A stretch of DNA of 64,000 bases. Source: Lachnospira pectinoschiza. GTDB lineage: Bacteria > Bacillota > Clostridia > Lachnospirales > Lachnospiraceae. Location: NCBI RefSeq assembly GCF_900103815.1, contig NZ_FNHZ01000001.1, positions 124,001 to 188,000 of the forward strand, read 5' to 3'. The translations under genes and the position numbers were made by a program. Below, one piece after another: positions 1-9,142 of this stretch. Numbering within the stretch: position 1 is the first letter of the stretch; each line of letters begins with the position of its first letter. The notes under the pieces were generated by a model. That model searched no databases, had not been told where the DNA came from, and saw only the letters and a program-made list of their open reading frames with translations.

Positions 1-597
1 TATAACGAGAAAAATGCCAAGCGCATTGAGGAGAATGCTAAGCTTATGGGTATTCCAATTACGGTATTTAAGACAGAGATTTTTGACACAGTCGCTGAGA
101 TTGTGGAGAGTCCATGTTATTTATGCGCGCGAATGCGTAGAGGATACTTATATTCAAAGGCGAAGGAATTAGGCTGTAATAAGATTGCTCTTGGCCATCA
201 CTTCGATGACGTCATTGAGACAATTCTTATGGGAATGTTATACGGCGGCCAGGTGCAGACCATGATGCCAAAGCTTCACAGCACTAATTTTGAGGGCATG
301 GAGCTGATTCGCCCTATGTACTTAATTAGAGAAGCAGACATTAAGCACTGGTGCAGCTACAATAAACTTGAGTTTATCGCCTGTGCCTGCCGAATGACAG
401 AAGCACTTGCAGATGAAAATTCTAACCTCACTTCAAAGAGAGCCGAGGTTAAGGCCTTAATTGCACAATTAGCAAAAAAAGACCCTATTATCGAGAAGAA
501 CATTTTTAGAAGTGTGGAAAATGTTAACGTAGATACGGTAGTGGCCTATAAAAAGAAGGGTGTGAAGCATCACTTCCTTGATGACTACAATATGTAG
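1..597 (+). CDS. TtcA-like tRNA thiolation ATPase, 5' end missing
   Basis: Partial gene. The frame is open from base 1, so the start codon and the PP-loop SGGxDS motif lie outside the window; about 198 residues are visible. The segment ALGHHFDDVIET, a CxxC pair (PCYLCARM, bases ~112-135) and a later Cys pair (ACAC, ~377-394) fit the TtcA family. TtcA uses ATP and a Cys-bound Fe-S cluster to make 2-thiocytidine in tRNA (family knowledge). Several TtcA paralogues exist in this bacterial family, so the exact tRNA target is not certain. It is followed after 57 bp by the ABC exporter. Confidence 0.8.
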   Translation, partial: YNEKNAKRIEENAKLMGIPITVFKTEIFDTVAEIVESPCYLCARMRRGYLYSKAKELGCNKIALGHHFDDVIETILMGMLYGGQVQTMMPKLHSTNFEGMELIRPMYLIREADIKHWCSYNKLEFIACACRMTEALADENSNLTSKRAEVKALIAQLAKKDPIIEKNIFRSVENVNVDTVVAYKKKGVKHHFLDDYNM

Positions 598-654
598 AGT
601 TATCATTGTTGGCGATGCCACATATCAATAATAGTAGAAAGACAGGAAATTTAA

Positions 655-3600
655 ATGATTAAGACAAGATTAGTAAAGCTACTATCTAACTCAAAAAAAT
701 ACATTTACCTTAACATCATTATTCAATGGGTTGCCTTAGTAGCGCAGATGTTAGCTATATTTACCATCACAAGTTTTATAGCAGATATTTTTGAATCTAA
801 TGTGCCTTCGTTGCTAAAAAACATCGCAATTGATTGGGTGGTTATTGACGTTACAGGCGTTACCATCAACTGGACTATGCTTGCCCTAGTTTTAGTGACA
901 TTGGCTTTACTTATTATTATAAGAATGATTTGCGACAAGCTCCTTGCAAGAATCAACTACCTTGCAAGCGCAGACGTTAAGAAGCTTTTAAGAGACAAGA
1001 TTTATGAGAAGCTCCTTCAGATTGGACCTTCTTATAAGGAGAAGGTTTCAAGCGCTGAGGTTATTCAGTTAAGTACTGAAGGCGTTGAGCAGTTAGAGGT
1101 ATATTTTGCCAAATACATCCCTCAGCTCTTCTATAGCCTCCTTGCTCCCCTCACTCTCTTTCTTTGCCTTGTAAATATTAGCTTTAAGGCAAGTATTACC
1201 CTTCTTATCTGTGTGCCACTTATTCCGATTTCCATCGTGGTGGTGCAGAAGATCGCAAAGAGATTACTAAGCAAATATTGGGGAATCTACACAGAACTTG
1301 GGGATTCCTTCCTTGATAACTTAAACGGTCTCACAACTCTTAAGCTTTATCAGACAGATGATTTAAAGGCAGATGAGATGGACATTGAGGCCAACAGATT
1401 TAGAAAAATCACAATGAAAGTTCTCACAATGCAGTTAAACTCTACATCTGTTATGGATATTGTGGCTTACGGCGGCGCAGCTGTGGGCATGCTTGTGACA
1501 ATAGTTGAATATTTTAATGGAAATATCGGACTTGCAGGAACTTTATCAATTATTCTACTTTCATCAGAATTTTTCATTCCTCTAAGACTTCTTGGCTCAT
1601 ATTTCCACATCGCTATGAACGGAATGGCAGCAGCAGATAAGATTTTCGCCTTGCTTGATATGGAAGTGGACAAGAAGGGAGAAAGGGAGCTTGCTAAGGG
1701 CAAGGAATCAACTCTTGCCTTCATGAAGGGAGCCAAGGCCGATTCAGTTACGGTTACTTTTGAAAATGTATCTTTTGCTTATGATGATACAAGAAAAGTC
1801 CTAGAGAACATAAACCTTGACATACCAAGCGCTAGCTTTATTTCTATTGTTGGTGAGTCAGGTAGCGGAAAGAGTACAATTGCTAGCCTCCTAACTGGAA
1901 AGCATAAAAACTTCTCTGGTAGCATTAAGGTTAACGGTTTGAATATTTCGGACATTAAAAGTGAGAGCTTACTTAGCAATATCACACTAGTTAAGAACAA
2001 TAGTCACATTTTCAAAGGTACAGTTAGACAAAATCTCTACCTTGGAAAGGCCAGTGCTAGTGATGAGGAGCTTTGGGATATCTTAGAGAAGCTTTCTCTT
2101 AAGGAAATTTTCGAGGCTAGAGAAGGCCTTGATACTGAAATCCTAGAGAGAGCTACTAACCTTTCCGGAGGTCAGGCACAGCGTCTTGCTATTGCAAGAG
2201 CCCTACTTGCGGACACACCGATGTACATCTTTGATGAGGCAACTTCAAACATTGATGCTGAAAGCGAAGAGATTATTATGAAGCTTATCACTGAGCTTTC
2301 TAAGACAAAGACAGTGGTTTTAATTTCTCATAGATTGAAAAATGTTGAAAAATCCGACTGCATCTACGTCCTTGAGAAGGGCAGAATCGTTGAGACTGGT
2401 AAGCATTCTGAGCTTATTCTCAACCTAGATGAGGCAGATTCAAAGGCTGAGGAAGGTTATGGAACTTACGCAAGTCTCTATAATGCTCAGGCTAAGTTAG
2501 AGAATTTTAGAAAAAATGAGACATCAACACAGAAGACTTACGATGCTAGAGAAGGTGTTTGCCTTTATAAGTTAAAGGCCGAGCCAACAGCTGAGGAGCT
2601 AGAGCTTGAGCGTCAAAGAGAAGAAGAGCGTAAGGCCTTTGAGGCTGAGCTTGAGGCTAAGAAAGAGGCTGAGAGAAGTAAGAGAGCCCTTCTTAAGGTT
2701 AAGAATAATCTCTACGAAACTAAGGGGTATACTCGTTCAAGCTACTATGTGGATGGCTTTAGAGACTCAAAGAATGAGATGCCAACAGAGCATCATCATT
2801 TTGCTGAAAATGTTACATTTTCAAAGGACAAGGAAAATAAAAGAAGAAATGGCCTCGTAATTAGCTTTAAGCTTCTTGGCCTAATTAAGCCACTTCTTGG
2901 AATCATTGCGGCAGCAGTGCTTCTTGGAACTATCGGTTATCTTTGCGCAATCTCCCTTACAATCATTGCAACGGGCATTGTGTCAGAGTTCTGGGGTTCT
3001 CATTATGTGGCAAATGGTATGGCAGGTTCAGTGGTTTGTGGACTTTCAGCCAATCAAAGACAGATAGCCCTAGTGCTTCTTGTAGTTGTTGCAGTGGCAA
3101 GAGGTTTCTTACACTACGCAGAGCAGTACTGTAATCACTTCATTGCCTTTAAGTTGCTTGCCATTATTAGACATAAGGTTTTTGAAAATTTAAGACGTTT
3201 GGCACCAGCTAAACTTGATAGAAAAGACAGAGGTAATTTAATTTCAATTCTTACCTCAGACATTGAGCAGCTAGAAGTTTTCTATGCTCACACTATTAGT
3301 CCAATTTTTATCGCCCTTTTAGTAAGCATTGTTATGCTTGTGTTCCTTGCACATTTCTCTCCAGTAATTGCGGTGATTGCAGGCCTTGCATACTTTACAA
3401 TCGGTGTGATTATTCCATTTATTAACTCAAAGCTTACAGCTAAGGCGGGGCTAGAGTTTAGAAATGGTCTTGGCGAATTAAACAGCTACTGTCTTGATTC
3501 TCTTCGTGGTATCGATGAGACAATTCAGTACAGCGGCGGTTTAGTTAGAAGACTTAATATGGCGAAAAAATCCAACAAGTTATCTAAGTCACAGCTTATC

Positions 3601-4542
3601 CTTGCTAGATTTGCAGGAGATTCCCGCATGTGGTCAGATTTCGTGATTTTAGTTTGCTCATATCTCGTATTTGTTGTGGCCCTTTTCCTTGCTGAAAATA
3701 ACGCCCTTACATTTACAGAAAGCTTAATGTGCACCGTAGCAGTTATGGGTTCTTTCGGCCCTGTGCTCGCCCTTTCATCTCTTTCAAATAATCTAAATCA
3801 GACTTTTGCAAGTGGTGACAGAGTGCTAAATATCCTAGAGGAAGAGCCTGAAGTTCAGGAAATTACTGATGCTAAGGACTTAGACTTTAATAAAGAAAAT
3901 ACGAATAGTGGAATTTCTATCCTTGTAAAGGATATTAGTTTCGCTTATAATGAAAAGGAAATATTGCGTGACTACAATGCATTTTTTGAAGCTGGAAAGA
4001 TCACTGGCATCCATGGCGAAAGCGGTTGTGGCAAATCTTCACTTCTAAAGGCAATTATGAGAATCCATGAGATAAGTGCCGGGGGCATTTATTTTAATAA
4101 ACAGGAGCTAAAGGACATTAACACAAGCTCTTTGCGTTCTCACATTGCTTTTGTAAGTCAGGAGACAGAGCTCTTTAATGATACAATTGCCGCTAATATT
4201 AAGGTGGCTAAGGCAAATGCTACAATGGAGGAAGTCATTGAAGCTGCCAAGAAGGCATCAATCCATGACTTTATTATGAGTCTTGAAAAGGGCTATGATA
4301 CAGTGATTGGCGAGTTAGGAGAAGGCCTCTCAACAGGTGAGAAGCAGCGCCTTGGCGTGGCAAGAGCCTTCCTATCAGACGCACCAATCATCCTTATGGA
4401 TGAACCAACTTCAAGCCTTGATTCCCTTAACGAAGGAATCATCTTAAAGGCCTTATCAGAGACTTGTAATGACAAGACTGTTGTCATCGTCTCTCATAGA
4501 GCCTCAACAATGAATGTAGCAGATAATGTGATTGTTATGTAA
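655..4542 (+). CDS. Fused CydDC-like ABC exporter (two permease-ATPase halves)
   Basis: 1295 residues: permease 1 (~20-330), ATPase 1 (~365-605), a highly charged Glu/Lys/Arg linker (~630-700), permease 2 (~735-1060), ATPase 2 (~1085-1290). Walker A is GESGSGKS at ~400 in half 1 and GESGCGKS at ~1121 in half 2. The ABC signature is LSGGQ in half 1 but LSTGE (~1225) in half 2, so one composite ATP site may be degenerate. CydDC exports thiols such as cysteine or glutathione and is needed for cytochrome bd assembly in other bacteria. No cydAB is nearby, so the substrate is inferred only from the layout. Elsewhere the two halves are usually separate proteins of ~570 residues each. Confidence 0.8.
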   Translation: MIKTRLVKLLSNSKKYIYLNIIIQWVALVAQMLAIFTITSFIADIFESNVPSLLKNIAIDWVVIDVTGVTINWTMLALVLVTLALLIIIRMICDKLLARINYLASADVKKLLRDKIYEKLLQIGPSYKEKVSSAEVIQLSTEGVEQLEVYFAKYIPQLFYSLLAPLTLFLCLVNISFKASITLLICVPLIPISIVVVQKIAKRLLSKYWGIYTELGDSFLDNLNGLTTLKLYQTDDLKADEMDIEANRFRKITMKVLTMQLNSTSVMDIVAYGGAAVGMLVTIVEYFNGNIGLAGTLSIILLSSEFFIPLRLLGSYFHIAMNGMAAADKIFALLDMEVDKKGERELAKGKESTLAFMKGAKADSVTVTFENVSFAYDDTRKVLENINLDIPSASFISIVGESGSGKSTIASLLTGKHKNFSGSIKVNGLNISDIKSESLLSNITLVKNNSHIFKGTVRQNLYLGKASASDEELWDILEKLSLKEIFEAREGLDTEILERATNLSGGQAQRLAIARALLADTPMYIFDEATSNIDAESEEIIMKLITELSKTKTVVLISHRLKNVEKSDCIYVLEKGRIVETGKHSELILNLDEADSKAEEGYGTYASLYNAQAKLENFRKNETSTQKTYDAREGVCLYKLKAEPTAEELELERQREEERKAFEAELEAKKEAERSKRALLKVKNNLYETKGYTRSSYYVDGFRDSKNEMPTEHHHFAENVTFSKDKENKRRNGLVISFKLLGLIKPLLGIIAAAVLLGTIGYLCAISLTIIATGIVSEFWGSHYVANGMAGSVVCGLSANQRQIALVLLVVVAVARGFLHYAEQYCNHFIAFKLLAIIRHKVFENLRRLAPAKLDRKDRGNLISILTSDIEQLEVFYAHTISPIFIALLVSIVMLVFLAHFSPVIAVIAGLAYFTIGVIIPFINSKLTAKAGLEFRNGLGELNSYCLDSLRGIDETIQYSGGLVRRLNMAKKSNKLSKSQLILARFAGDSRMWSDFVILVCSYLVFVVALFLAENNALTFTESLMCTVAVMGSFGPVLALSSLSNNLNQTFASGDRVLNILEEEPEVQEITDAKDLDFNKENTNSGISILVKDISFAYNEKEILRDYNAFFEAGKITGIHGESGCGKSSLLKAIMRIHEISAGGIYFNKQELKDINTSSLRSHIAFVSQETELFNDTIAANIKVAKANATMEEVIEAAKKASIHDFIMSLEKGYDTVIGELGEGLSTGEKQRLGVARAFLSDAPIILMDEPTSSLDSLNEGIILKALSETCNDKTVVIVSHRASTMNVADNVIVM
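2806..2822. repeat. 17-bp perfect palindrome GAAAATGTTACATTTTC (copy 1)
   Basis: Perfect dyad (8-bp arms, one central base) inside the linker-coding part of the ABC gene. The identical 17-mer occurs upstream of guaA at 39218-39234. It contains the recurrent word TACATTTTC discussed in the findings. Confidence 0.6.
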
Positions 4543-4587
4543 TTGGTGTGATAAGCGTCGCAGACGGTTATCGCAGAAGGAGGTAGT

Positions 4588-4770
4588 ATGGCATCGCAAT
4601 ATAGTTGTGATTATTGTAATAACCTCGTCTTTGATGACGAGTTAGAAGAATATGTCTGTGATGTTAATATGGACGAAGACGATTATGCAAGACTCTTAAA
4701 CTCAAAATATAAGCAGTGTCCATATTATCAGAGCAATGATGAATACAAGGTGGTTAGGCACCAAATGTAG
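4588..4770 (+). CDS. DUF6472-type small cysteine protein
   Basis: 60 residues with a strong ribosome site (AAGGAGG, 6 bases before ATG). It shows CDYC near the N-terminus, a Cys-Asp pair near residue 24, QCPYY near 44 and an end EYKVVRHQM. This matches small Lachnospiraceae proteins grouped as DUF6472; their function is unknown. The spaced cysteines suggest metal binding (inference). The last codons and stop lie inside the first 80-bp repeat at 4763, so the repeat has landed at, or replaced, the original 3' end. Confidence 0.7.
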   Translation: MASQYSCDYCNNLVFDDELEEYVCDVNMDEDDYARLLNSKYKQCPYYQSNDEYKVVRHQM

Positions 4771-4842
4771 CAAGCCCTTTAGGGGTTGCTACTTAGCGTC
4801 AAGCTGATTGCCGAAGGCAATTCTAATGCTTGATGTTCAATT
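4763..4842. repeat. 80-bp two-hairpin repeat, copy 1
   Basis: Begins AAATGTAG. First stem is GTAGCAAGCCC with GGGGTTGCTAC. A conserved TTAGCGTCA follows, then a nested second stem (ATTGCC gaa GGCAAT inside TCAAGC/GCTTGA) and the end GATGTTC. It is directly followed by copy 2. The stems differ in sequence between copies yet stay paired. It overlaps the stop codon of the DUF6472 gene. Confidence 0.75.
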
Positions 4843-4924
4843 AAATGTAGTACTTGCTTTAGCAAGTGCTACCTAGCGTCAGCCTCATCTTGCGAAGCAA
4901 GATTTTTATGGCTGATGTTCCATT
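4843..4924. repeat. 80-bp two-hairpin repeat, copy 2 (tandem)
   Basis: Starts AAATGTAG again. Stem 1 is ACTTGC ttta GCAAGT within GTAG/CTAC. The conserved AGCGTCA follows, then stem 2 with ATCTTGC gaa GCAAGAT inside TCAGCC/GGCTGA, and the end GATGTTCC. A further AAATGTAG starts right after it, as if a third unit had been cut short. It sits just upstream of the NYN nuclease start. Confidence 0.75.
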
Positions 4925-4949
4925 AAATGTAGAATGTAGAGGTAAGGGT

Positions 4950-5903
4950 ATGGACGATAAAAGATTTGCAGTTTTAATTGATTCAGACAATATTTCGTCT
5001 AAATATATTGGTAGCATTTTAGATGAAATGACAAAATATGGAGTTATAACTTATAAGAGAATTTACGGCGATTGGACTAGTACACAAGCTGGCAAGTGGA
5101 AGAAGGAGCTTATGGAAAATTCAATCACTCCAATTCAGCAGTTTAGAAATACAGTGGGTAAAAACGCTACGGATTCCACACTGATTATCGACGCTATGGA
5201 CATTTTATATACCCACAGCGTGGATGGTTTTTGTATTGTAAGTAGCGACGGCGATTTCACTAGACTTGCCAGCCGACTTCGCGAGTCTGGCATGGAGGTC
5301 ATTGGAATGGGGGAGAACAAGACACCACGTTCCTTTAGAGCTGCTTGCTCCGTATTTACAGATCTAGAATTGTTGCTAGATCAAAACGATGACGACGATA
5401 CTGAGATTGATAAGAAGAAGGCCAAGAAGCCAGAGATAGTGCTTGCCCAGAACAAGGTTGAGAACGCTATTATTGAGATTATTACTGAAAATGATAACAA
5501 GGGCCGCCAGACAGGTCTCGGTGAGATTGGTAGTCGTCTTCAGAAGAAGTATTCAGATTTTGATGTAAGAAATTATGGATATAGTTCGCTTTCTAAGTTC
5601 CTCGAGGAAATAGAAGCATTTGATGTTAAAAATGTTAATAACACAGTAGTAGTACGCCTTCGCGAGGATGACTCCGCCCTTAAGCAGGTCATCGATTTTG
5701 CAGTTGATAGCGTAGGACAGACAGGAAAGACAGGCATGGAGCTTGGCGCTCTAGGCCAGAGAATACATAGCAAATTCCCTAACTTTAAGGTAAAAGAGTA
5801 TGGTTACTCAACCCTTTCAAAGTTTATAAACGGAATTAAGGTGCTAAAGATTGCAAGCGTAGACGGAAGAAAACTGGTATTTATTACTGGACAGAAAGGA
5901 TAA
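4950..5903 (+). CDS. NYN-domain ribonuclease with two OST-HTH (LOTUS) domains
   Basis: 317 residues from ATG 4950. An earlier in-frame start at 4866 would translate the 80-bp repeat and is rejected. The N-terminal NYN/PIN-like nuclease (~1-150) has the acidic set LIDSDN, LIIDAMDIL and IVSSDGDF. Two OST-HTH/LOTUS-like repeats follow (~165-235 and ~240-315), each with the pattern NYGYSSLSKFL or EYGYSTLSKFI. NYN proteins cut or process RNA, and LOTUS domains bind RNA, including G-quadruplexes (family knowledge). The RNA target is unknown. luxS follows after 10 bp and may be cotranscribed. Confidence 0.85.
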   Translation: MDDKRFAVLIDSDNISSKYIGSILDEMTKYGVITYKRIYGDWTSTQAGKWKKELMENSITPIQQFRNTVGKNATDSTLIIDAMDILYTHSVDGFCIVSSDGDFTRLASRLRESGMEVIGMGENKTPRSFRAACSVFTDLELLLDQNDDDDTEIDKKKAKKPEIVLAQNKVENAIIEIITENDNKGRQTGLGEIGSRLQKKYSDFDVRNYGYSSLSKFLEEIEAFDVKNVNNTVVVRLREDDSALKQVIDFAVDSVGQTGKTGMELGALGQRIHSKFPNFKVKEYGYSTLSKFINGIKVLKIASVDGRKLVFITGQKG

Positions 5904-5913
5904 TTTTTTAAAA

Positions 5914-6393
5914 ATGGAAAAGATAGCAAGTTTTAAGGTTAACCACTTAGATTTACTTACAGGAGTTTATGTTTCAAGAAAGGATCATGTAGGAGCAGAG
6001 ACAATTACTACATTTGACTTAAGATTTACAAGACCAAATGTAGAGCCACCTATGGATAATCCTGGATTACATACAATCGAACATCTTTGGGCAACTTTCT
6101 TTAGAAACCACGAAGAATGGGGACCTAAGACAATTTACTTTGGACCAATGGGTTGTAGAACAGGTTTCTATGTAATTTTTGCAGGCGACTTAAAGTCTGA
6201 GGATATTATTCCTGTTTTAAGAGAAGCAGCAGATTTCGCATTGGCTTTCAATGATGAGATTCCAGGAGCTACTCCTAGAGATTGCGGAAACTATCTTGAT
6301 AATAACTTAAATCTAGCTAAAATCTACATCAGAAAGTTTAAGTCTGAGGTTTTAGATAGACCAACTCTCGATAGATTAAGCTATCCACAGTAG
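5914..6393 (+). CDS. luxS: S-ribosylhomocysteine lyase LuxS
   Basis: 159 residues, the usual LuxS length. Metal ligands are visible: His53 and His57 in HTIEH, and Cys124 in RDCGNY. Glu56 and Cys81 (GPMGCRTGF) are the catalytic pair. It cleaves S-ribosylhomocysteine to homocysteine and the AI-2 precursor DPD in the activated methyl cycle, in the cytosol. No other methyl-cycle gene is adjacent. The ribosome site (AAGGA) stands rather far from the ATG, so translation may depend on the upstream NYN gene. Confidence 0.97.
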   Translation: MEKIASFKVNHLDLLTGVYVSRKDHVGAETITTFDLRFTRPNVEPPMDNPGLHTIEHLWATFFRNHEEWGPKTIYFGPMGCRTGFYVIFAGDLKSEDIIPVLREAADFALAFNDEIPGATPRDCGNYLDNNLNLAKIYIRKFKSEVLDRPTLDRLSYPQ

Positions 6394-6880
6394 TTTGCTT
6401 AACATTATTAAGTTAGGCCTAATAAGATAAGCTACGGGTCATTGACTGACTATATTTTCTTAAGCACATTTTCAAAAACTGATTAAGAATCAAAAGGTTT
6501 TTAAGAAAATGTATTAATATTCTAAGCTTTTTAGAAAATAACTTGCAATGATTTCTGATTTAGGTTATTTTATTACATGTAGTCAACAAGCACTACAAGA
6601 AGGAATTTAAGATTCTAATATATTGAATATAAGAACAATGGCGTTCACTTTTCGAAAAGTTTTTTAAATTTTTCGTTTAGTGGCGCCTTTTTATTTTCTG
6701 ATATGAGGTTAAGAAAATAAAGTATACAATATGTAGGGAATAATGCAAAAAAACCTATAGCATTCTTCCTAAAAATTGTAAAATTTCATAGTTGATTAAT
6801 TTTCTAAAGTTTTGTAGACTATGTAAGGACAAAGGTTCTTATTTTTAATTAAGAATATTAGCAAGAAAGGTGAAGAAGTT
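6394..6880. other. Intergenic region luxS-glnN, 487 bp
   Basis: AT-rich. A weak pairing TTTTCTTAA (near 6450) with TTAAGAAAA (near 6505) and a stem-like GGCG.. / ..GGCGCC followed by TTTTTA (6639-6695) could be luxS terminators. The rest should hold the glnN promoter and leader, but no confident -35/-10 or known riboswitch is recognised. A GAAAATGTA word lies at 6505. Confidence 0.4.
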
Positions 6881-8992
6881 ATGAGTGAGAGATTCAATGT
6901 AGCCGATATCTTTGGCGAGAACGTATTTAACGACACAGTTATGAAGGAGCGTTTACCTAAGAACGTATATAAGAATTTACGTTTAACAATGGATGGTAAG
7001 CAAGAATTAAGTAAGGAAGATGCCGATGTAGTTGCTAACGCAATGAAGGATTGGGCTATCGAGAAGGGTGCAACACACTATACTCATTGGTTCCAGCCAC
7101 TTACAGGTGCTACAGCTGAAAAGCATGATTCATTTATTTCTGCACCAAAGTCTAATGGTAAGGTTTTAATGGAATTCTCTGGTAAGGAATTAATCAAGGG
7201 TGAGCCAGATGCTTCATCATTCCCATCAGGTGGCTTAAGAGCTACATTTGAAGCAAGAGGTTATACAGCTTGGGATTGTACATCACCAGCTTTCGTTAGA
7301 GAAGATGCTGCAGGTGCAACATTAATTATTCCAACAGCTTTCTGTTCTTACACAGGAGAAGCTCTTGATCAGAAAACTCCACTTCTTCGTTCAATGGATG
7401 CCCTCAACAAAGAGGCATTACGTTTAGTTAGATTATTTGGAAATACTGAAGCTACAAAGGTTACACCATCAGTTGGTGCTGAGCAGGAGTATTTCATCGT
7501 AGATAGAGAAAAGTACTTACAGAGAAAGGATTTAGTATTCTCTGGAAGAACTTTATTTGGTGGTATGCCACCTAAGGGTCAGGAATTAGATGACCATTAC
7601 TTCGGTGCTATTCGTGAAAGAATTGCAGCATACATGAAGGATGTTAACATGGAATTATGGAAGCTTGGCGTTTCAGCTAAGACTCAGCATAACGAAGTTG
7701 CACCAGCACAGCACGAGCTTGCTCCAATCTATGCAGAGTGTAACATTGCAACAGATAACAACCAGTTAACAATGGAAGTTATGAAGAAGGTTGCTTTTAG
7801 ACATGGTTTAGTTTGCCTCTTACATGAGAAGCCATTTGCAGGCGTTAACGGTTCAGGTAAGCACAACAACTGGTCTATGACAACAGATAACGGTGTTAAC
7901 TTACTTGATCCAGGTAAGACACCTCATGAGAACATTCAGTTCTTATTAGTTCTTGGTTGTATCATGAAGGCTGTTGATACACATGCTGATCTTTTAAGAG
8001 AGTCTGCATCTAACGTTGGTAACGACCACAGATTAGGCGCTAACGAAGCACCTCCAGCAATTATCTCTATGTTCCTTGGTGAGCAGTTAGAAGATGTTGT
8101 TATGCAGCTTATTGATAAGGGTGATGCTACAAGCTCAATCCAGAAGGGTAAGTTAAAGACTGGTGTTAAGTCTTTACCAGACCTTGCTAAGGATGCAACA
8201 GATAGAAACAGAACATCACCATTTGCTTTCACAGGTAACAAGTTCGAATTCAGAATGGTTGGCTCAGCAGATTCAATTGCTCCAGCTAACGTAGTTTTAA
8301 ATACAATCGTAGCAGAAAGCTTCAAGGAAGTTTGCGACGAATTAGAGAAGGCTGAGAATCTTGATATGGCTATCCATGACAAGATTAAGGAACTCTTCAC
8401 TAAGTATCATAGAATCGTATTCAACGGTAACGGATACTCAGATGAATGGGTAGCTGAAGCTGAGAAGCGTGGCCTTCCAAACATCAGAAATATGGTAGAT
8501 GCAGTTTCAGCTCTTACAACAGATAAGGCTGTTAAGTTATTCGAGGAATTCGGTGTATTTACTAAGACAGAGCTTGAATCAAGATCTGAAATTAAGTATG
8601 AAGCTTATTCAAAGGCTATTAACATCGAAGCTAAGACAATGCTTGATATGGCTGCTAAGCAGATTGTACCAGCTGTTGTATCCTACTCAACAGAGGTTGC
8701 TAACTCAGCTCTTGCAGTAGCAGAAGTTGGTTGCGACAACTCAGTACAGAAGGAATTATTAACAGATATCACAACAGAGCTTAAGGCTGTTAAGGAAGCT
8801 CAGGCTAAGTTATCAGAAGCTGTTTGCAAGGCTGCAATGATCGAGTGCGCTAAGGAACAGGCTGTATTCTACAGAGATGTTGTTAAGACAGCAATGGATG
8901 AACTTAGAAAGCCAGCTGATAAGCTTGAAATGCTTGTTGATGAAGAATACTGGCCATTCCCTCAGTATGAGGATTTAATCTTTGAAGTTTAA
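6881..8992 (+). CDS. glnN: Type III glutamine synthetase
   Basis: 703 residues, typical of GSIII and much longer than GSI (~440-470). Motifs visible are [39 protein letters not shown] and [13 protein letters not shown], all glutamate/ammonia/ATP-site segments of this family. It makes glutamine from glutamate, ammonia and ATP in the cytosol. The ribosome site is AGAAAGGTGA. It is monocistronic, closed by the strong hairpin at 9042. The long upstream region suggests nitrogen-dependent control, but no binding site was identified. Confidence 0.96.
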   Translation: MSERFNVADIFGENVFNDTVMKERLPKNVYKNLRLTMDGKQELSKEDADVVANAMKDWAIEKGATHYTHWFQPLTGATAEKHDSFISAPKSNGKVLMEFSGKELIKGEPDASSFPSGGLRATFEARGYTAWDCTSPAFVREDAAGATLIIPTAFCSYTGEALDQKTPLLRSMDALNKEALRLVRLFGNTEATKVTPSVGAEQEYFIVDREKYLQRKDLVFSGRTLFGGMPPKGQELDDHYFGAIRERIAAYMKDVNMELWKLGVSAKTQHNEVAPAQHELAPIYAECNIATDNNQLTMEVMKKVAFRHGLVCLLHEKPFAGVNGSGKHNNWSMTTDNGVNLLDPGKTPHENIQFLLVLGCIMKAVDTHADLLRESASNVGNDHRLGANEAPPAIISMFLGEQLEDVVMQLIDKGDATSSIQKGKLKTGVKSLPDLAKDATDRNRTSPFAFTGNKFEFRMVGSADSIAPANVVLNTIVAESFKEVCDELEKAENLDMAIHDKIKELFTKYHRIVFNGNGYSDEWVAEAEKRGLPNIRNMVDAVSALTTDKAVKLFEEFGVFTKTELESRSEIKYEAYSKAINIEAKTMLDMAAKQIVPAVVSYSTEVANSALAVAEVGCDNSVQKELLTDITTELKAVKEAQAKLSEAVCKAAMIECAKEQAVFYRDVVKTAMDELRKPADKLEMLVDEEYWPFPQYEDLIFEV

Positions 8993-9041
8993 TCATTGAC
9001 TATGAATATGATATAGCTAGTTAGATTTAACCATTATAAAG

Positions 9042-9075
9042 AATAAGACCTGCAAGATAACTTGCAGGTCTTATT
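9042..9075. terminator. Bidirectional terminator between glnN and the sortase gene
   Basis: Perfect 15-bp stem (AATAAGACCTGCAAG with CTTGCAGGTCTTATT) and ATAA loop, placed between convergent genes. Its A/T-rich feet serve as weak U tracts on both strands. Confidence 0.85.
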
Positions 9076-9142
9076 TAATGTATATTATATAATGATTTAT
9101 AAATTAGCTTATTTATATAGCATTAAGAGATACATTTTCATA

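Noticed and set aside
4866..4949. Upstream start for the NYN nuclease
   Set aside because: It would translate the 80-bp repeat; ATG 4950 begins the conserved NYN strand.
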